A stretch of 64,000 nt of DNA from Desmodus rotundus. Its lineage: Eukaryota; Chordata; Mammalia; Chiroptera; Phyllostomidae. The translations under genes were made by a program, and so were the position numbers. A model generated the notes under the pieces. That model saw only the letters and a program-made list of their open reading frames with translations, searched no databases and was not told the DNA's origin. Shown piece by piece: positions 31,541 to 41,456 of this stretch (positions are counted from its first letter, which is position 1; the number at the start of each line of letters is the position of its first letter). The DNA is taken from assembly GCF_022682495.2 (NCBI RefSeq), contig NC_071393.1:101359010-101423009 (forward strand), in the 5' to 3' direction.

Positions 31541-32880
31541 TGGTAGTTCTTAAATGATTTTTTTCTGAAATAATTGCAAACTTAAAGTTGTGAGCATAGA
31601 ATAAAGTACACCCATACAAACTTTACTTAGATTCACCTATTGTTCATATTTTGCCACTTCCTTTATCATTCATTTTCTCATTCTTGCTTTTAAAAAACAT
31701 ATACTGCACATATAAATAAAATGTGTGTATGCGTATACACAGTACCTGTTTTCTGAACCATTTGAGAATAAGTTAGATGCATCATGGCCATTTACCCCTA
31801 AATAGCTCAGTGCATATTTCCTAAGAATATAAATATTTTCTCCTATAACTACAGCATAGGTATCAGTTTCAGTGACATTAACATTCATCCAATACTTCAC
31901 TTTTCTACACTAACTCCAGTTTTGTCAATTATCTGCAAACCGTTATATCTAGCATTTCTCCCCTCCCGTCTAAGACCACAGAGTGTACTCAGTTGTGTGG
32001 TCTCTGGTCTCCTTCATCCGAAACAGTTTCTCTGCCGTTCTCTTTCTGTGGCTTTGAACACACGGATGTCTTTGAATAATAGGTTCCTCCCACTTTTATT
32101 TAGGAGAACGTTGCTCATTTGGGGTTGTCTGATATTCCTTATTCATCAGACTAGACTCGGGCTATGCATCCCAAACAGGGAAAATGAGTGGCCCCGTGTC
32201 CTTAGCAGAGTATCCCGTCTGGAGGTACACAACGTCTTTCTGTCCCCCATTGGCTATGTTAATTCCGATCTCCAGTCAAGGTTTTTTCAATTTCTCCACT
32301 CTATGTAGTTCTGATTGAGAGGAGACATTTTAGGATCACGTGAATATTCTATTTGTCATCAAATTCTTTCTCTTGGAGTTAGCAGCTATTGATGACTCTT
32401 TCCCAGAGCAGTTTTACTCTGATGGTTGTAAAATGATGATTTTCCAATTTTGGCACTCCCTCCACATTTGCCAGTAGGGACTTGGCATTCCATGACAAGC
32501 AAGAGCCCTCCCTTATTCGCCATTCATTTCTTTATTCATTCCTTTATTATCAGTATGGACTCATGGATTCTTTTTCCTTCAATGTTTTATAATTCATTAA
32601 TGTTTTTAATTTTAGTGGCCTGGAAAGAATTCAGGACTTGTTTGCTGTCCTCCCATCTCCCCACCTGCCAAGCCTGTGTGTATATGGTCCAATACTGGGT
32701 TCATAAATTACTTTGATTGGTTATTTTCCCCCTTCGTTGTGGTGATGTGATTCTTTTGAAACACAACTGGGTTCATTCACTTCCATTCCCTTCTAATTTT
32801 AGGATGATTTTTACCTTCTATTGTTGCTGATGGTATTCATTTTTTTGAATAGGTAGAACATTGACGTACTTGTAAAAGTC
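31541..32880 (-). mobile_element. L1M-type LINE 3' UTR
   Basis: A long reverse-orientation L1 3' UTR. Recognisable on the plus strand are CACCTATTGTTCATATTTTG, CAGTTTTACTCTGATGGTTG, TCAGTATGGACTCATGGATT and TTTTTCCTTCAATGTTTTAT with AATTCATTAATG, which are hallmarks of old L1MC/L1ME 3' ends. The frames at 31922-32716 lie inside it and are not genes. Confidence 0.75.
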
Positions 32881-33499
32881 AAAACAGCGTGAAAAGGCCC
32901 ACTGAAAGAAGTTGACACTGTTTCATTCCTGCTTTTAAATAGTTGCATTCTTTTTCTGTACCGAAATCATCAAAAGGAAGGAAGAATAAGAAGGACAAAC
33001 GCAATGGTCTGATGGTGATAGGGAACAGAGAGGAGGAGCATTTCCTGCAATTAGGAGTTGGCACTATTCCAAGCTCTACCGTCAACACGGTGGGGAAGTA
33101 AGAATGTAGAAAGGGTGGAGGACAGGCTGTTTTCAGTCTGGAGTGCCTGGTGGGACAGAGGTGCAACTCCACAGGACACAGCCCAGAGGGGAAGAAACCG
33201 GTCTGGACAGAAGGCAATGGAGTGTGTTTCGGACACGCACTGAGTTCCGGCCCAGCCTATCTTCTGGAAAGCCCAAAGAACAGAATTCAGTGGGAGGGAA
33301 AGGGGAAAACAGCCACCAGAAACATGAGAAGGGCCAATGAAAGCTGCACAGCAATGAACACCTGAAATTGCTCCTTAAAACTACCTTGCAATTGCCTGTC
33401 TTTATTGACTGGCCCATTACCAGAGCCACAAACACACCATCCACCCAAATCCTGTGGTCCTTCCCCTTCATTGGCCCCTAGTAGGTCCTTTGCAGGAGG
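32881..33499. other. Unrecognised non-coding stretch
   Basis: Overlapping open frames occur on both strands at 32879-33471 (up to 112 codons) without any recognised domain. No repeat identified. Confidence 0.35.
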
Positions 33500-33722
33500 A
33501 CGAGGGTTAGTGGCTTTGCAATCAGACAGATATTACCTCAAAGTCTAGTTCCACCACTTCCTAGCTGGGTGACTGTGGGCATATCAGTTCATGTTCCTAC
33601 ACCTCAGTTCCTCTTCTGTAGTTGGAGACAGTGACAGAGCACCCTCCTTGCAGCGTCCTTGTGGGGATTACGGGATAATGTTAGACACTGACTCTCAGAA
33701 GGCATTCCATGGCTTCTCCATT
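33500..33722 (+). mobile_element. MIR SINE relic
   Basis: GTTAGTGGCTTTGCAATCAG, AGTCTAGTTCCACCACTTCC, TAGCTGGGTGACTGTGGGC, ACCTCAGTTCCTCTTCTGTA and GGGATTACGGGATAATG follow MIR in plus orientation. Confidence 0.85.
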
Positions 33723-33784
33723 AACCTCACGTAGTCAAGATTCTGTCTCCTCACTCTCTGATAGAAGCTCCACAATCCTCAGCT

Positions 33785-33965
33785 GCAGCAGCTCATCACT
33801 TGGGGAGCTTTTCAAGAATACTGGGACTCAGCCCACACCGCCCAGAGTCAGACTTCATCAGTCCCGGGTGGAGTTCGGCATTGGTGGTTTTTTGTTTTAT
33901 CTTTTTTGTTTGTTTTTACCAAGCCCCAAGGTGATTTTAAGCAGAGTCCAACACCATTGCTTTCC
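33785..33965 (+). mobile_element. MER5A-like hAT relic
   Basis: CATCACTTGGGGAGCTTTTC, AAGAATACTGGGACTCAGCC, GGCATTGGTGGTTTTTTG and the complementary right half CCCCAAGGTGATTTTAAGC match MER5A. The internal T-rich stretch is expanded. Confidence 0.7.
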
Positions 33966-35573
33966 TCGCATGCTGTCTGAAGAAGGTCTCTCCTAGGTTG
34001 TTCTACCTCTTGACCCTTCTGACAGCACTTCAGAGGGGAAACAGATTGCTTAAACTGTTCTCTTCTTGTCCCGGACATCCAGAGCCCATAGCCATATGTT
34101 ATTCTCCAGGAACTTCTTTTCTGAGAAACATAAATACCACCTTCCCCACAGGAAGAAAGGAATGTTCCTCCCCACCCAAAGGAAGCCTGCTCCTTTCTCA
34201 CCCGCCCAGCAGGCTAAAAAGCAAAACACGATTGCAGCTTGGTCAGCACAGACTCAGTGCAGAGGAGAGGAGCCAGCAAGGAGCACATTTTTTCCGCAGG
34301 CACAGCCCAAGCGGTCCCAAGCAGCTTAGGACCCTGAAGTTAACACTGGACAAATCCTATATAACGGGTGTTGGCATCTCTCAGGAAGCATGTGAACTGT
34401 GGCCCACTCACGCCACACACCACCCACGCCACCCACGGCCATGTGTGCACGTGCTGAAAGTTAATGCCTCAATCTATTCAGGGTCACTGTTAAAACTCTG
34501 GTCTGCAGGAGGAAAGGGAATAAGTTACCATAAGCAAAGGTAGAATACTAATGAATGGCTGAGCCCATGACCTGGGGTAGATGATGGCTTTGGGCGGGGG
34601 GTGGGGGGGGGGTGTCTAAGTCATTGCTTATTACCAGTGTCTTCCTGCAAAACAGGAAAGAGAAACCTTTCTGAGAACAGAAAGTAGCTTCGTGGTCAAT
34701 TTATTTTTTCTTTTAATTCACTTCTACCATTTACCTCTTCAGGAGTATCTCATTAAGGGGGTTTCAGGATACATCTTCCCTGGGGCCTGGAATCCCAAAT
34801 TCCATCTGGTAGTGAGGCTTGCTGACTAAGTGACCAAGTGCCCTCCAGGGACCCTCGAGCCTGTAGGTCCTCAATCCAAAACAGGCTCACGCATCTCCAT
34901 TGTGTTGGGCAGAGCTCCTGAAAAGATAGTGTAGCTGCCAATGCCATCCTTGGTTTTGAACTATACATTTTTAAAACATTTTGGGATCTTGAGCCCGAGC
35001 AGTCCAGCCCCGGGGTGTCTGGCCATTCTGTATGTGCTTAGACTGTCCAGTCCAAATGTGTCTTCACAAAAGCAGGGCCCAATGGCCAGACATCTAACAC
35101 ACATGGAGCCGTGGGCCACCCACCAAGTTAGCCATGACTGCTAACCGGTGCAACCTCCCACAGCCACGGACCCAGAGCCCTTAGAGATCAGCCATTCCAC
35201 CGCCTCAACCCTTCCTCCACTGCTCACCTTTTTCCGAACCCTGCTTGGAGTGGTAGGCAGCTGTAATCTTTGCCTAAAGAACATCTCTTACTCCCATCAG
35301 GTGTCAGAAAGACCCCAGGGCACTAGATGGAGAATGAGAGGGCAAAAAAAATAAATAAATGTAAAGAAAAACAGGGGATTAGGGGTTTGCCCATCCACAT
35401 GAACAAGAAATTAAAACCCTTCTGCACACTATCCTTACTCACCATTTATCTATAATTTTCTTTGAAGTATTTCAGTACGTGCAAAGGGACATGGTGTGTG
35501 TATCTTGGTTTCAGTGGTAAGTAGGGCTGGGTTGCCCAAGCTCAAGAAAGTACTTGACTCAAGAATGCACAGA
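33966..35573. other. Unrecognised stretch including the longest open frame
   Basis: The frame at 33998-34543 (181 codons, plus) is the longest in the window. It opens with a non-ATG start, has no domain, signal or compositional bias that I recognise, and its opposite strand is also partly open, so I do not call a gene. A very G-rich run sits at 34592-34612. A short A-rich AATAAATAAATG lies at 35350-35361. Confidence 0.4.
34592..34613 (+). repeat. G-rich run, G-quadruplex candidate
   Basis: GGGCGGGGGGTGGGGGGGGG contains three long G tracts separated by single bases; the last can supply two tracts. It would suit a plus-strand G-quadruplex and is also prone to length variation. Confidence 0.75.
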
Positions 35574-35812
35574 CCTGCCCTGGCCAGTGTAGCTTAGCTG
35601 GTTGGGTGTCATCCTGCAAACAGAAGGGCTGCCTGTTTGATTCCCGGTCAGGACACGAGCCGGGGTTGCAGGGTCAGTCCCCAGTCAGGGCGCGTGCAGG
35701 AGGCAGCCAATCAATGTTTCTCTCCTGCACTGATGTTTCTCTCTCTCTCTTTCTCCTTCCCTTCCCCTCCCTCTAGAGTCAATAAAAGAAGAACATTTAA
35801 AAAAATAAGAAG
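35574..35812 (+). mobile_element. VES SINE
   Basis: Head GCCCTGGCCAGTGTAGCTTA, B box TGTTTGATTCCC, GGTCAGGACACGAGCCGGGG, then a second box-like TCAGTCCCCAGTCAGGGC, GAGGCAGCCAATCAATG and a CT-rich tail with AATAAAAGAA. AAGAATGCACAGA at 35561-35573 is repeated at 35813-35825 as a 13-base target duplication. It belongs to the VES variant in which CAGTCAGGGC occurs twice in place of the AGGGGGC motif. Confidence 0.9.
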
Positions 35813-35825
35813 AAGAATGCACAGA

Positions 35826-36609
35826 GCTACAGTGGTCAGTGGTTGACTGGAATTCTCTGCTGGAAGCCCATATTCTAGATGCAGCTACTATATATGCTTC
35901 AAATCCACATCTAAATCAAACTCGAGGCTTTCAGTGTCAGAAATGGGTCACTGTTGCTTTTTTTTAAAAACAAGAGTACTGGCTTGTTTACAAGGATAAC
36001 AACCTCTAGAAATAGGTTCTCATCTGTGAAATTAGAAGTATTTAATACAGGGTATTGTTGACAACCACGTTATAGACCCTCCCCACCTTTGCTTGAATTA
36101 GGTATGAGATTCCAGGCCCGGCCCACACCCAAGGGGTGGAGATGACACAAGGGTGTACGTATGAGTAGGGGGCATCCCTGGGACCAACTCTAAGGCTGGC
36201 TGTCTTTTGTTTTCAGCTATGGATCCTGCAGGGTTTCAGATTTCTGATGCCAATTATAAGAGTAAAAAAATCCTGCCACTAGAAGCTCACCATTTGCCTC
36301 AAGTATCCTCTCATGTAAATGGCGGGCAGAGTACCCTCCACAGTACCTCACCCGATCCTGAGCTCCTTGGTCAACTTCCCTTTCTCCAGAATGTTCTTCT
36401 CTCCTCCCCCAACATAAATGAACCAAGCCTGTGTCCTGGATCCTAAAACTATCAAAGTATATTTGGCAAGCGCACTTGACCTAAGGTATTCTTGTTAATG
36501 AGGCTTACAACGTTATCCTTCACAGGAAACACATTTGGATTTTAACTGAAGCCTCTTTGCTAGCACCACCCTGGGAAGCTGTTTGGAAGATGCTTTGGAA
36601 CGCAGAACT
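35826..36609. other. Unrecognised stretch with LTR-like trace
   Basis: GCCCACACCCAAGGGGTGGAG and the following purine-rich text (36120-36200) resemble an old LTR-type repeat but were not assigned. Otherwise nothing seen; frames at 36207-36446 overlap on both strands. Confidence 0.35.
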
Positions 36610-36740
36610 TTCACACTGAATGGGACCTTAGTGGTCAGAGAGACCAATACCCTTGCTTAACAGTGGAGCAGAAAACTGAGGCCCAAGGGGGACACATGAC
36701 CACAGACCTTCTTCCTGAAATTTACACAGCCAGATTTGCA
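36610..36740 (-). mobile_element. MIR SINE relic
   Basis: CTTGCTTAACAGTGGAGCAG, AAAACTGAGGCCCAAGGGGG and ACACATGACCACAGACC is a degenerate reverse-orientation MIR core. Confidence 0.55.
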
Positions 36741-38406
36741 GAAATATTAACAATCAGTCTTTCTCTTCTATTCTCTCTTTCAAACAAATAAAAGGAAGCC
36801 TTTTGTCACCTTAAACATGGCTGTAGGGGTGGCAGTGTTAGAAGTATGTGGCGGTGAGGAGGGGGTGGGGCCGGCAGGGCAGGTTCTTCAGTAGGAGACC
36901 CAGGGCTTCATGCTATTCACATGTTTGTTGGTTCGTCTTTCACCACTTAGAGTCTTTCAGCATATTCTGGTAGCTCCAAAGCCCACAGCCACCCAACTCT
37001 TCTCTGTTCTCCTTCCCCACCACTATGTCTACCCTCTCCCCTTATGCTAATCACCCCAGTCCCTAGAAGTGCAAAAGGAGAGGCCACCACATCTACCCTA
37101 ACAATGACTATCCCCCAAGGATGATGTCCAGGGCTGAGAGTGAGACTGAGCACGAGAGCCAGGGTGCCCTGCCCTCCAGGGCAGACTCCACAAGACTCTG
37201 TGAGCCAGACTGCCCTTGGAAGGCCGGCTTCTTCACCCCTTGACTGCGTCTCTGCGCAAATGTCATTACCATTATTTGACATTTGGGTAAACAACACAGG
37301 TACTCATGTTACACAAGCTGATTAAGCAGCTTTATCATTAGAAAAAAAGCAAATCTCCAAGGGCTTAAATTCCATTGAAATGCTGGCTCACCATCACTCA
37401 GTGCAGGTGTAAAGAACTCAGCCGTGGGGCTGTGCTCTGAAACCAAGACCCCTTGGTCCGTCTCAGCAGGGCCACAGAAGCGCAGCTATCTTTAGAAATG
37501 AAGGAGTCACATCTTTGGAAACCTGGTTTCAAAAGGCATACCTTTCTCAATAGTGGTCTGTTTGTTGGATTTAAATTGTGTAGTATGATGTTTTGGGAGT
37601 GTTTGAAAAGGAAGCAAAATCCAAGCCCTATGGACAGGACTGGGTCTCTGTGCAAGTGCGTGTGTGCACATTCACCACCTGCAATCTCCTAATGGAAAAT
37701 GACTTCAGCAGGCCTTTCATGTGGCTTAAGCCAGCGCTCAAACACTTGACACGTCTGGCTTCCTGACCAACAGGTTTGACCAGAGAGTGCCTCAGACAGA
37801 AAGAAATTCCACTTTGGCTCAAGGCAGGGAGCTCTGAGCAGCTGCTACCTCAGATCTGCCTGTTTGCAAGTCTGCGTTCATGCCCCATCACACCTCCTGG
37901 GAGATGTCTGGCAGACCTCGGAGTCAGTTGGCATGAACCAGTTCACGGTACCTTTTAATTTCCCTTTTTTGTACCCCAATGAGATGAGGTATTTCCTGCC
38001 TTGCCACAAGCCATGCCCGTAGGTCAAACATCTCCTGCTCACACTTGACTCATCAAAGACCAGGAGAAAATGATTGGGCAGCATTTACAGAGATGACATC
38101 AAAGATCCAGCTGAACTGGGCCTCATGAAGGGCCCCAGGTGCTACAGGGAGGGAGCCCTAACTCTGGGCTGCTCTCCCACTGCCAAGGAGGAGCTCCAAG
38201 GATTTACGCGGGCGGTCTAAGTCCAATGACACTCAGGAGGACTGAGGCTCCCCACTTAAGTGTCTGACACAATGGTTCAGGTAAGGAAAATCTTTGACAA
38301 AAGAAATTTCCTGAGGGGGCCTTTGTAAGTTCCCTGGCACTCTTACTTAATAGCTTGCCTGTCCCACATAAAAGCTATGACCCATTCTTCACTTAATCAA
38401 CAAATA
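36741..38406. other. Unrecognised non-coding stretch
   Basis: No repeat or exon recognised. The AT-rich part at 37250-37390 (AATGTCATTACCATTATTTG, GGTAAACAACAC) has forkhead- and homeodomain-like words. Overlapping frames at 36947-38084 lack domains. Confidence 0.35.
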
Positions 38407-38738
38407 CAGGGATGGGCAAAAGTAGGTTTACAGTAGTGAGTATGCGAAAGTTTATTTTTGTATTATTACTCGTTAATTATTGTATTGTTCTCCATATGAA
38501 TAACGGTAAACCTACTTTTAAAAAAAAGATTTTATTTATTTTTTAGAGAGAGGGGGAAGGGAGGGAGAAAGAGAGAGAGAGAAATAATGATTGCATGTCC
38601 CCAAATGGGGACCTGCCCCGCAACCTGGGAATATGCCCTGACCAGGAATCAAACAGGCAACCTTTTGGTTCGCAGGCCAGTGCTCAATCCACTGAGCCAC
38701 AACAGCCAGGGCTATAAACCTGCTTTGGCCCATCCCTG
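38407..38738. mobile_element. Palindromic mariner-type MITE interrupted by a VES
   Basis: Left end CAGGGATGGGCAAAAGTAGG (38407) is mirrored by the right end ...CCTGCTTTGGCCCATCCCTG (to 38738). Without the SINE the element is about 124 bp and almost one long palindrome: the halves 38407-38455 and 38475-38518 are also complementary (GTAGGTTTACAGT against ACGGTAAACCTAC). TA precedes the left end and TG follows the right, consistent with a mutated TA target of Tc1/mariner type. It is non-coding and would rely on a transposase from elsewhere. Palindromic mariner MITEs of this build (human MADE1) can give microRNA-like hairpins, but this copy is split. Confidence 0.8.
38519..38714 (-). mobile_element. 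VES SINE inside the MITE terminal repeat
   Basis: A VES in reverse orientation: the A-rich tail appears as AAAGATTTTATTTATTTTTT at the left, then the purine strand of the CT tract, CCCTGACCAGGAATCAAAC (B box side) and the head TCCACTGAGCCACAACAGCC with AGGGC at the right. TAAACCTACTTT at 38507-38518 and TAAACCTGCTTT at 38715-38726 are the target duplication. The duplicated bases belong to the MITE terminal repeat, so the SINE came second. Confidence 0.9.
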
Positions 38739-38828
38739 TGTTTATTGAGTGACACCTTTGTGCCACACATAAGAAAATGCCAAGTATTACTTAGTTATTA
38801 TTTTACTGGTGGAAAAATCACAGTGCCA

Positions 38829-39069
38829 CCCTGACTGGTGTGGCTCAGTGGGTTGGGCATTGTCTTACAAACTGAAAACTTGCCAGTTCAATTCCAGGTC
38901 AGAGCACATGCCTGGCTTGTCGGCCAGGTCCCTGTTTGGGGGCGTGCGAGAGGCAACCGATCAATGTTTCTCTCTCACATTGATGTTTCTCTCCCTCTCT
39001 TTCTCCCTCTCTCTAAAAATAAATAAATAAAATATTTTTTAAAGAATTTTTTAAAAAGAAAAAAAACCC
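38829..39069 (+). mobile_element. VES SINE
   Basis: Head CCCTGACTGGTGTGGCTCAG, B box AGTTCAATTCC, GGTCAGAGCACATGCCTGGC, GGCCAGGTCCCTGTTTGGGG, GAGAGGCAACCGATCAATG and a tail of AAATAAATAAATAAAA. CACAGTGCCA (38819-38828) and CACAATGCCA (39070-39079) are the flanking duplication, with one difference. The serine/leucine-rich frames at 38809-39030 are products of the SINE. Confidence 0.9.
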
Positions 39070-39127
39070 CACAATGCCAACTCCCAGTCCAGGTAGCAAT
39101 CTATGATGATAATGGTGCAGAGATATC

Positions 39128-39750
39128 AGTACATCTTTTTTGTAAACTTACCTTTGAAGCTCAATGTTATATATACAAAAGGGCACAACTCATTAAGTAT
39201 GCAGTTCATTGAAAATTTTCATAAACGCAACACTCCTGTGCAACTAACACCCAAATCAAGAACAACATGGCACCAGCACCCGAGAAACTTGCTTTGCATA
39301 TCCAGCCACTGCCGCCCACCAGGCAGCCACTATCCTGACTTCTAACAGCATAGATGAGTTTGCCTGTTTTCGAACACTATATAAATGAAATGGGTGCAGG
39401 TAGTCTTCCGCATCTGGCTTCCCACATTAATGTTTTGTCTGTAAGAATCAATCGTGTTGTTTCATGTGGTTTTGGTCTGTTCATTCCTGTTGCTGTACAT
39501 CCCATTGCATGATTATACCGCCATGTATTTATCCATCCTACTGCTGATGAGCATTTGAGTAGTGCCCAATTGGGGAATATTACATACAGTGCCGCTAGGA
39601 ACATTCTTTGATGTGTCTTCTGGTGAACATGTATATTTATTTCTCTTCTGGCTGCTGTGGACATTCTTTGATGTGTCTTCTGGTGAGCATGTATATTTAT
39701 TTCTCTTGGCCATGTACCTAGGAGGTGTGATATGTTCTTTTAAATAAGAA
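39128..39750 (-). mobile_element. L1M-type LINE 3' fragment with internal duplication
   Basis: Reverse-orientation L1 3' region: TCATAAACGCAACACTCCTG, ACACCCAAATCAAGAACAAC, GTCTGTTCATTCCTGTTGCT, ACCGCCATGTATTTATCCAT and CATGTACCTAGGAGGTGTG. A 60-base unit containing ATTCTTTGATGTGTCTTCTG is repeated in tandem at about 39600-39659 and 39660-39710, with few differences, so the minus-strand frame through it repeats KNKYTCSPEDTSKNV-like wording. This is a mutation of the relic and not a protein repeat. Confidence 0.8.
39600..39710. repeat. 60-bp tandem duplication
   Basis: ACATTCTTTGATGTGTCTTC starts at 39601 and again at 39661; the units also share CATGTATATTTATTTCTCTT. The two differ at one position (GAAC/GAGC) over the first 47 bases, so the duplication is much younger than the L1 it lies in. 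Confidence 0.9.
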
Positions 39751-39951
39751 AGGTCTGAAAAGGTTTTCAGTAGTACATTACAAATCTGGCTTTTGCTACT
39801 GGTGATATACATGGTTCCACCTCAAACCAACCGCTTTCTTCTCATCTTGTCCTTTTTCATCGTGTCCTGTGATCTGTTTCTGGTACCTGCAGCAAGTTTA
39901 GGTGGTGGATTCTGTCTGGTCAGGAAAACTGACTCAAGACTCAGGCGGTGG

Positions 39952-40039
39952 ATGGAGGTGAGCGAAGGCAGGGGGGAAAGGAGGCAGGGAGTGGGGACAT
40001 CTGTAATAGTGTCAACAATAAAAATAAAGTTTTAAAAAA
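39952..40039 (+). mobile_element. 5'-truncated HAL1/L1 3' tail
   Basis: Only about 88 bases of the element are present: GGAGTGGGGACATCTGTAAT and AGTGTCAACAATAAAAATAA with an A-rich end. The end is like the 3' terminus of the HAL1 at 41457-43376 (GGACAACTGTAATAGTGTAA, TCAATAA). ACTCAGGCGGTGG at 39939-39951 and ACTCAGGCTGTGG at 40040-40052 are target duplications with one difference. Confidence 0.8.
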
Positions 40040-40052
40040 ACTCAGGCTGTGG

Positions 40053-40594
40053 CCAAAGTTGCTGAGCTAGTCTGCAGCAGGCAGCCTGGGAACCACAACA
40101 CGCTCTGGAACAAGGTCTACACGGAGAAGCAAGAAGCTATTCAATAGGGGCTCCCAAAATCACTGCGGCCATCACTGCGGCCACACTCCAGACTGTCTCT
40201 AGGGCTGTCTGTGCTCTCTGATTTCAGACCCTCTTTGGAACGGCTTTGAAGGTCTGGCTTGCTCTGGAAAGGCTGCCAGTGCCTCATCATGAGCCCCAGA
40301 GACCAACCACTGGCATCCTAAGCACATCACTGCTGATGCAACAGCAGGGTTCACCAGATGCCAATGGGCCCAACGCTGACTTGGCATGTTCCGAAGGATG
40401 AGGCCAGCTTGGTCACTCTGCCAGTATTCAGGTTGGCTCCCCATGCACTCCAACCCCAGCACCACCCAGTAAGGTTTGAGACTTCTTGCGTAGAACTGGA
40501 CAGAACTTCCAATAATTGAGCTCTCTCATAGCCATAGCTTCTGGATAGGTTTTTCTGCATATATTGTCTGATCAAATAGTTGCCTCCACTCCCT
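40053..40594. other. Unrecognised non-coding stretch
   Basis: No repeat family or exon recognised. A short ATCACTGCGGCC direct repeat lies at 40159-40182. Confidence 0.4.
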
Positions 40595-40750
40595 CCACCT
40601 CACTGTGGTAGGTATGGGTCTATTTTACACGTGAGGAGATTGGAGGTTGCCAGAGCTTACACAATTGCCCAATGTCATAAATCTAGCACATAGTGGAGCA
40701 AGGATTTCAACCTAGATCCAAACCCAGTTGTTTTTCCAGTACAACTGGAA
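40595..40750 (-). mobile_element. MIR SINE relic
   Basis: TCTATTTTACACGTGAGGAG, ATTGGAGGTTGCCAGAGC, CAATTGCCCAATGTCATAAA and AAGGATTTCAACCTAGATCC is MIR in reverse orientation. Confidence 0.8.
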
Positions 40751-40954
40751 TCTCAGGCATTTTAATATGACTAAATAAAAGATAGTCAGAAAATCAGCAA
40801 GGGTAATTAGTAAAAAGAACCTGGAAATAAGAAGCGGATATAAACTTCCACTTCAGTTTACCACCCCCTAATTGAGAGATCCAAGGAAGGTCATGGAAAC
40901 TACCAGAGTAACAGTGTCTTTAACTGAAAATGAAAGGCTTGTGCATTACTCACA

Positions 40955-41072
40955 GACCGTACCTCTAGGAAGGCAGACCACTCTTGACCCCTGTGTCCCC
41001 ACACCTACCACAGTGTCTGGTCTGTGGTAGATATTCAATGAATGTTCAATGGATGGATGAATAAATGTAAGA
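40955..41072 (+). mobile_element. L2 3'-end relic
   Basis: GGCAGACCACTCTTGACCCC, TGTGTCCCCACACCTACCAC, AGTGTCTGGTCTGTGGTAG and ATATTCAATGAATGTTCAAT is the L2 3' terminus with its tetranucleotide-like tail. Confidence 0.75.
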
Positions 41073-41079
41073 GAATACA

Positions 41080-41228
41080 TATCAGAATCTCTTGTAAGCT
41101 TTTTCAAAACATACATGCCAGAGCCTCACCCAATAAGCCTTGGAAGGTGGGGCCAATCATATAAATTTTAAAAAAGAAAAAAATACCTCTGTAGGCAGCT
41201 CTGATTCAGACATAATATGAAGTCACAG
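41080..41228 (+). mobile_element. MER5A-like hAT relic
   Basis: ATCAGAATCTCTTGTAAGCT, CAGAGCCTCACCCAATAAGC, GGAAGGTGGGGCCAATCAT and GGCAGCTCTGATTCAGACA match the MER5 pattern. Confidence 0.6.
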
Positions 41229-41435
41229 CTCTAAAATTCTATTATTCTATTAAATTAGCTGTATAAATAATCAATCACTAAGTTCAACATAAACTTATTC
41301 AATTTTATACAGTTCCCTCTTAATTATGATGAATGGGCAATATGTCCTCTAGATTCCTGCAAATCACTGAGCAGTTTGTCTAATTTCTTTCCCTATCTTC
41401 AGCCAGTGTAACCCTTTTTTTCCCTTCACTGCTAT

Positions 41436-41456
41436 ATTCTTCTCCCAGTTGCTTTT
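41436..41456. repeat. HAL1 target-site duplication, left copy
   Basis: Matches 43377-43395 over the core CCCAGTTGCTTTT with ATTCTTC in front; this copy has two additional bases (TC). In the orientation of the element the duplication starts AAAAGC, as expected for L1-endonuclease-primed integration. Confidence 0.9.

Noticed and set aside
31922..32716. Two plus-strand frames of 128 and 88 codons
   Set aside because: They lie in an L1 3' UTR in reverse orientation.
33998..34543. Longest open frame (181 codons, plus strand)
   Set aside because: Non-ATG start close to a MER5-like repeat, no domain or family resemblance, another frame also open in the same interval; consistent with chance.
39600..39710. 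CRISPR-like repeat
   Set aside because: Only two units without spacers, and the DNA is mammalian.
39513..39812. Minus-strand frame with internal protein repeat
   Set aside because: The repeat comes from a 60-bp tandem duplication in an L1 relic.
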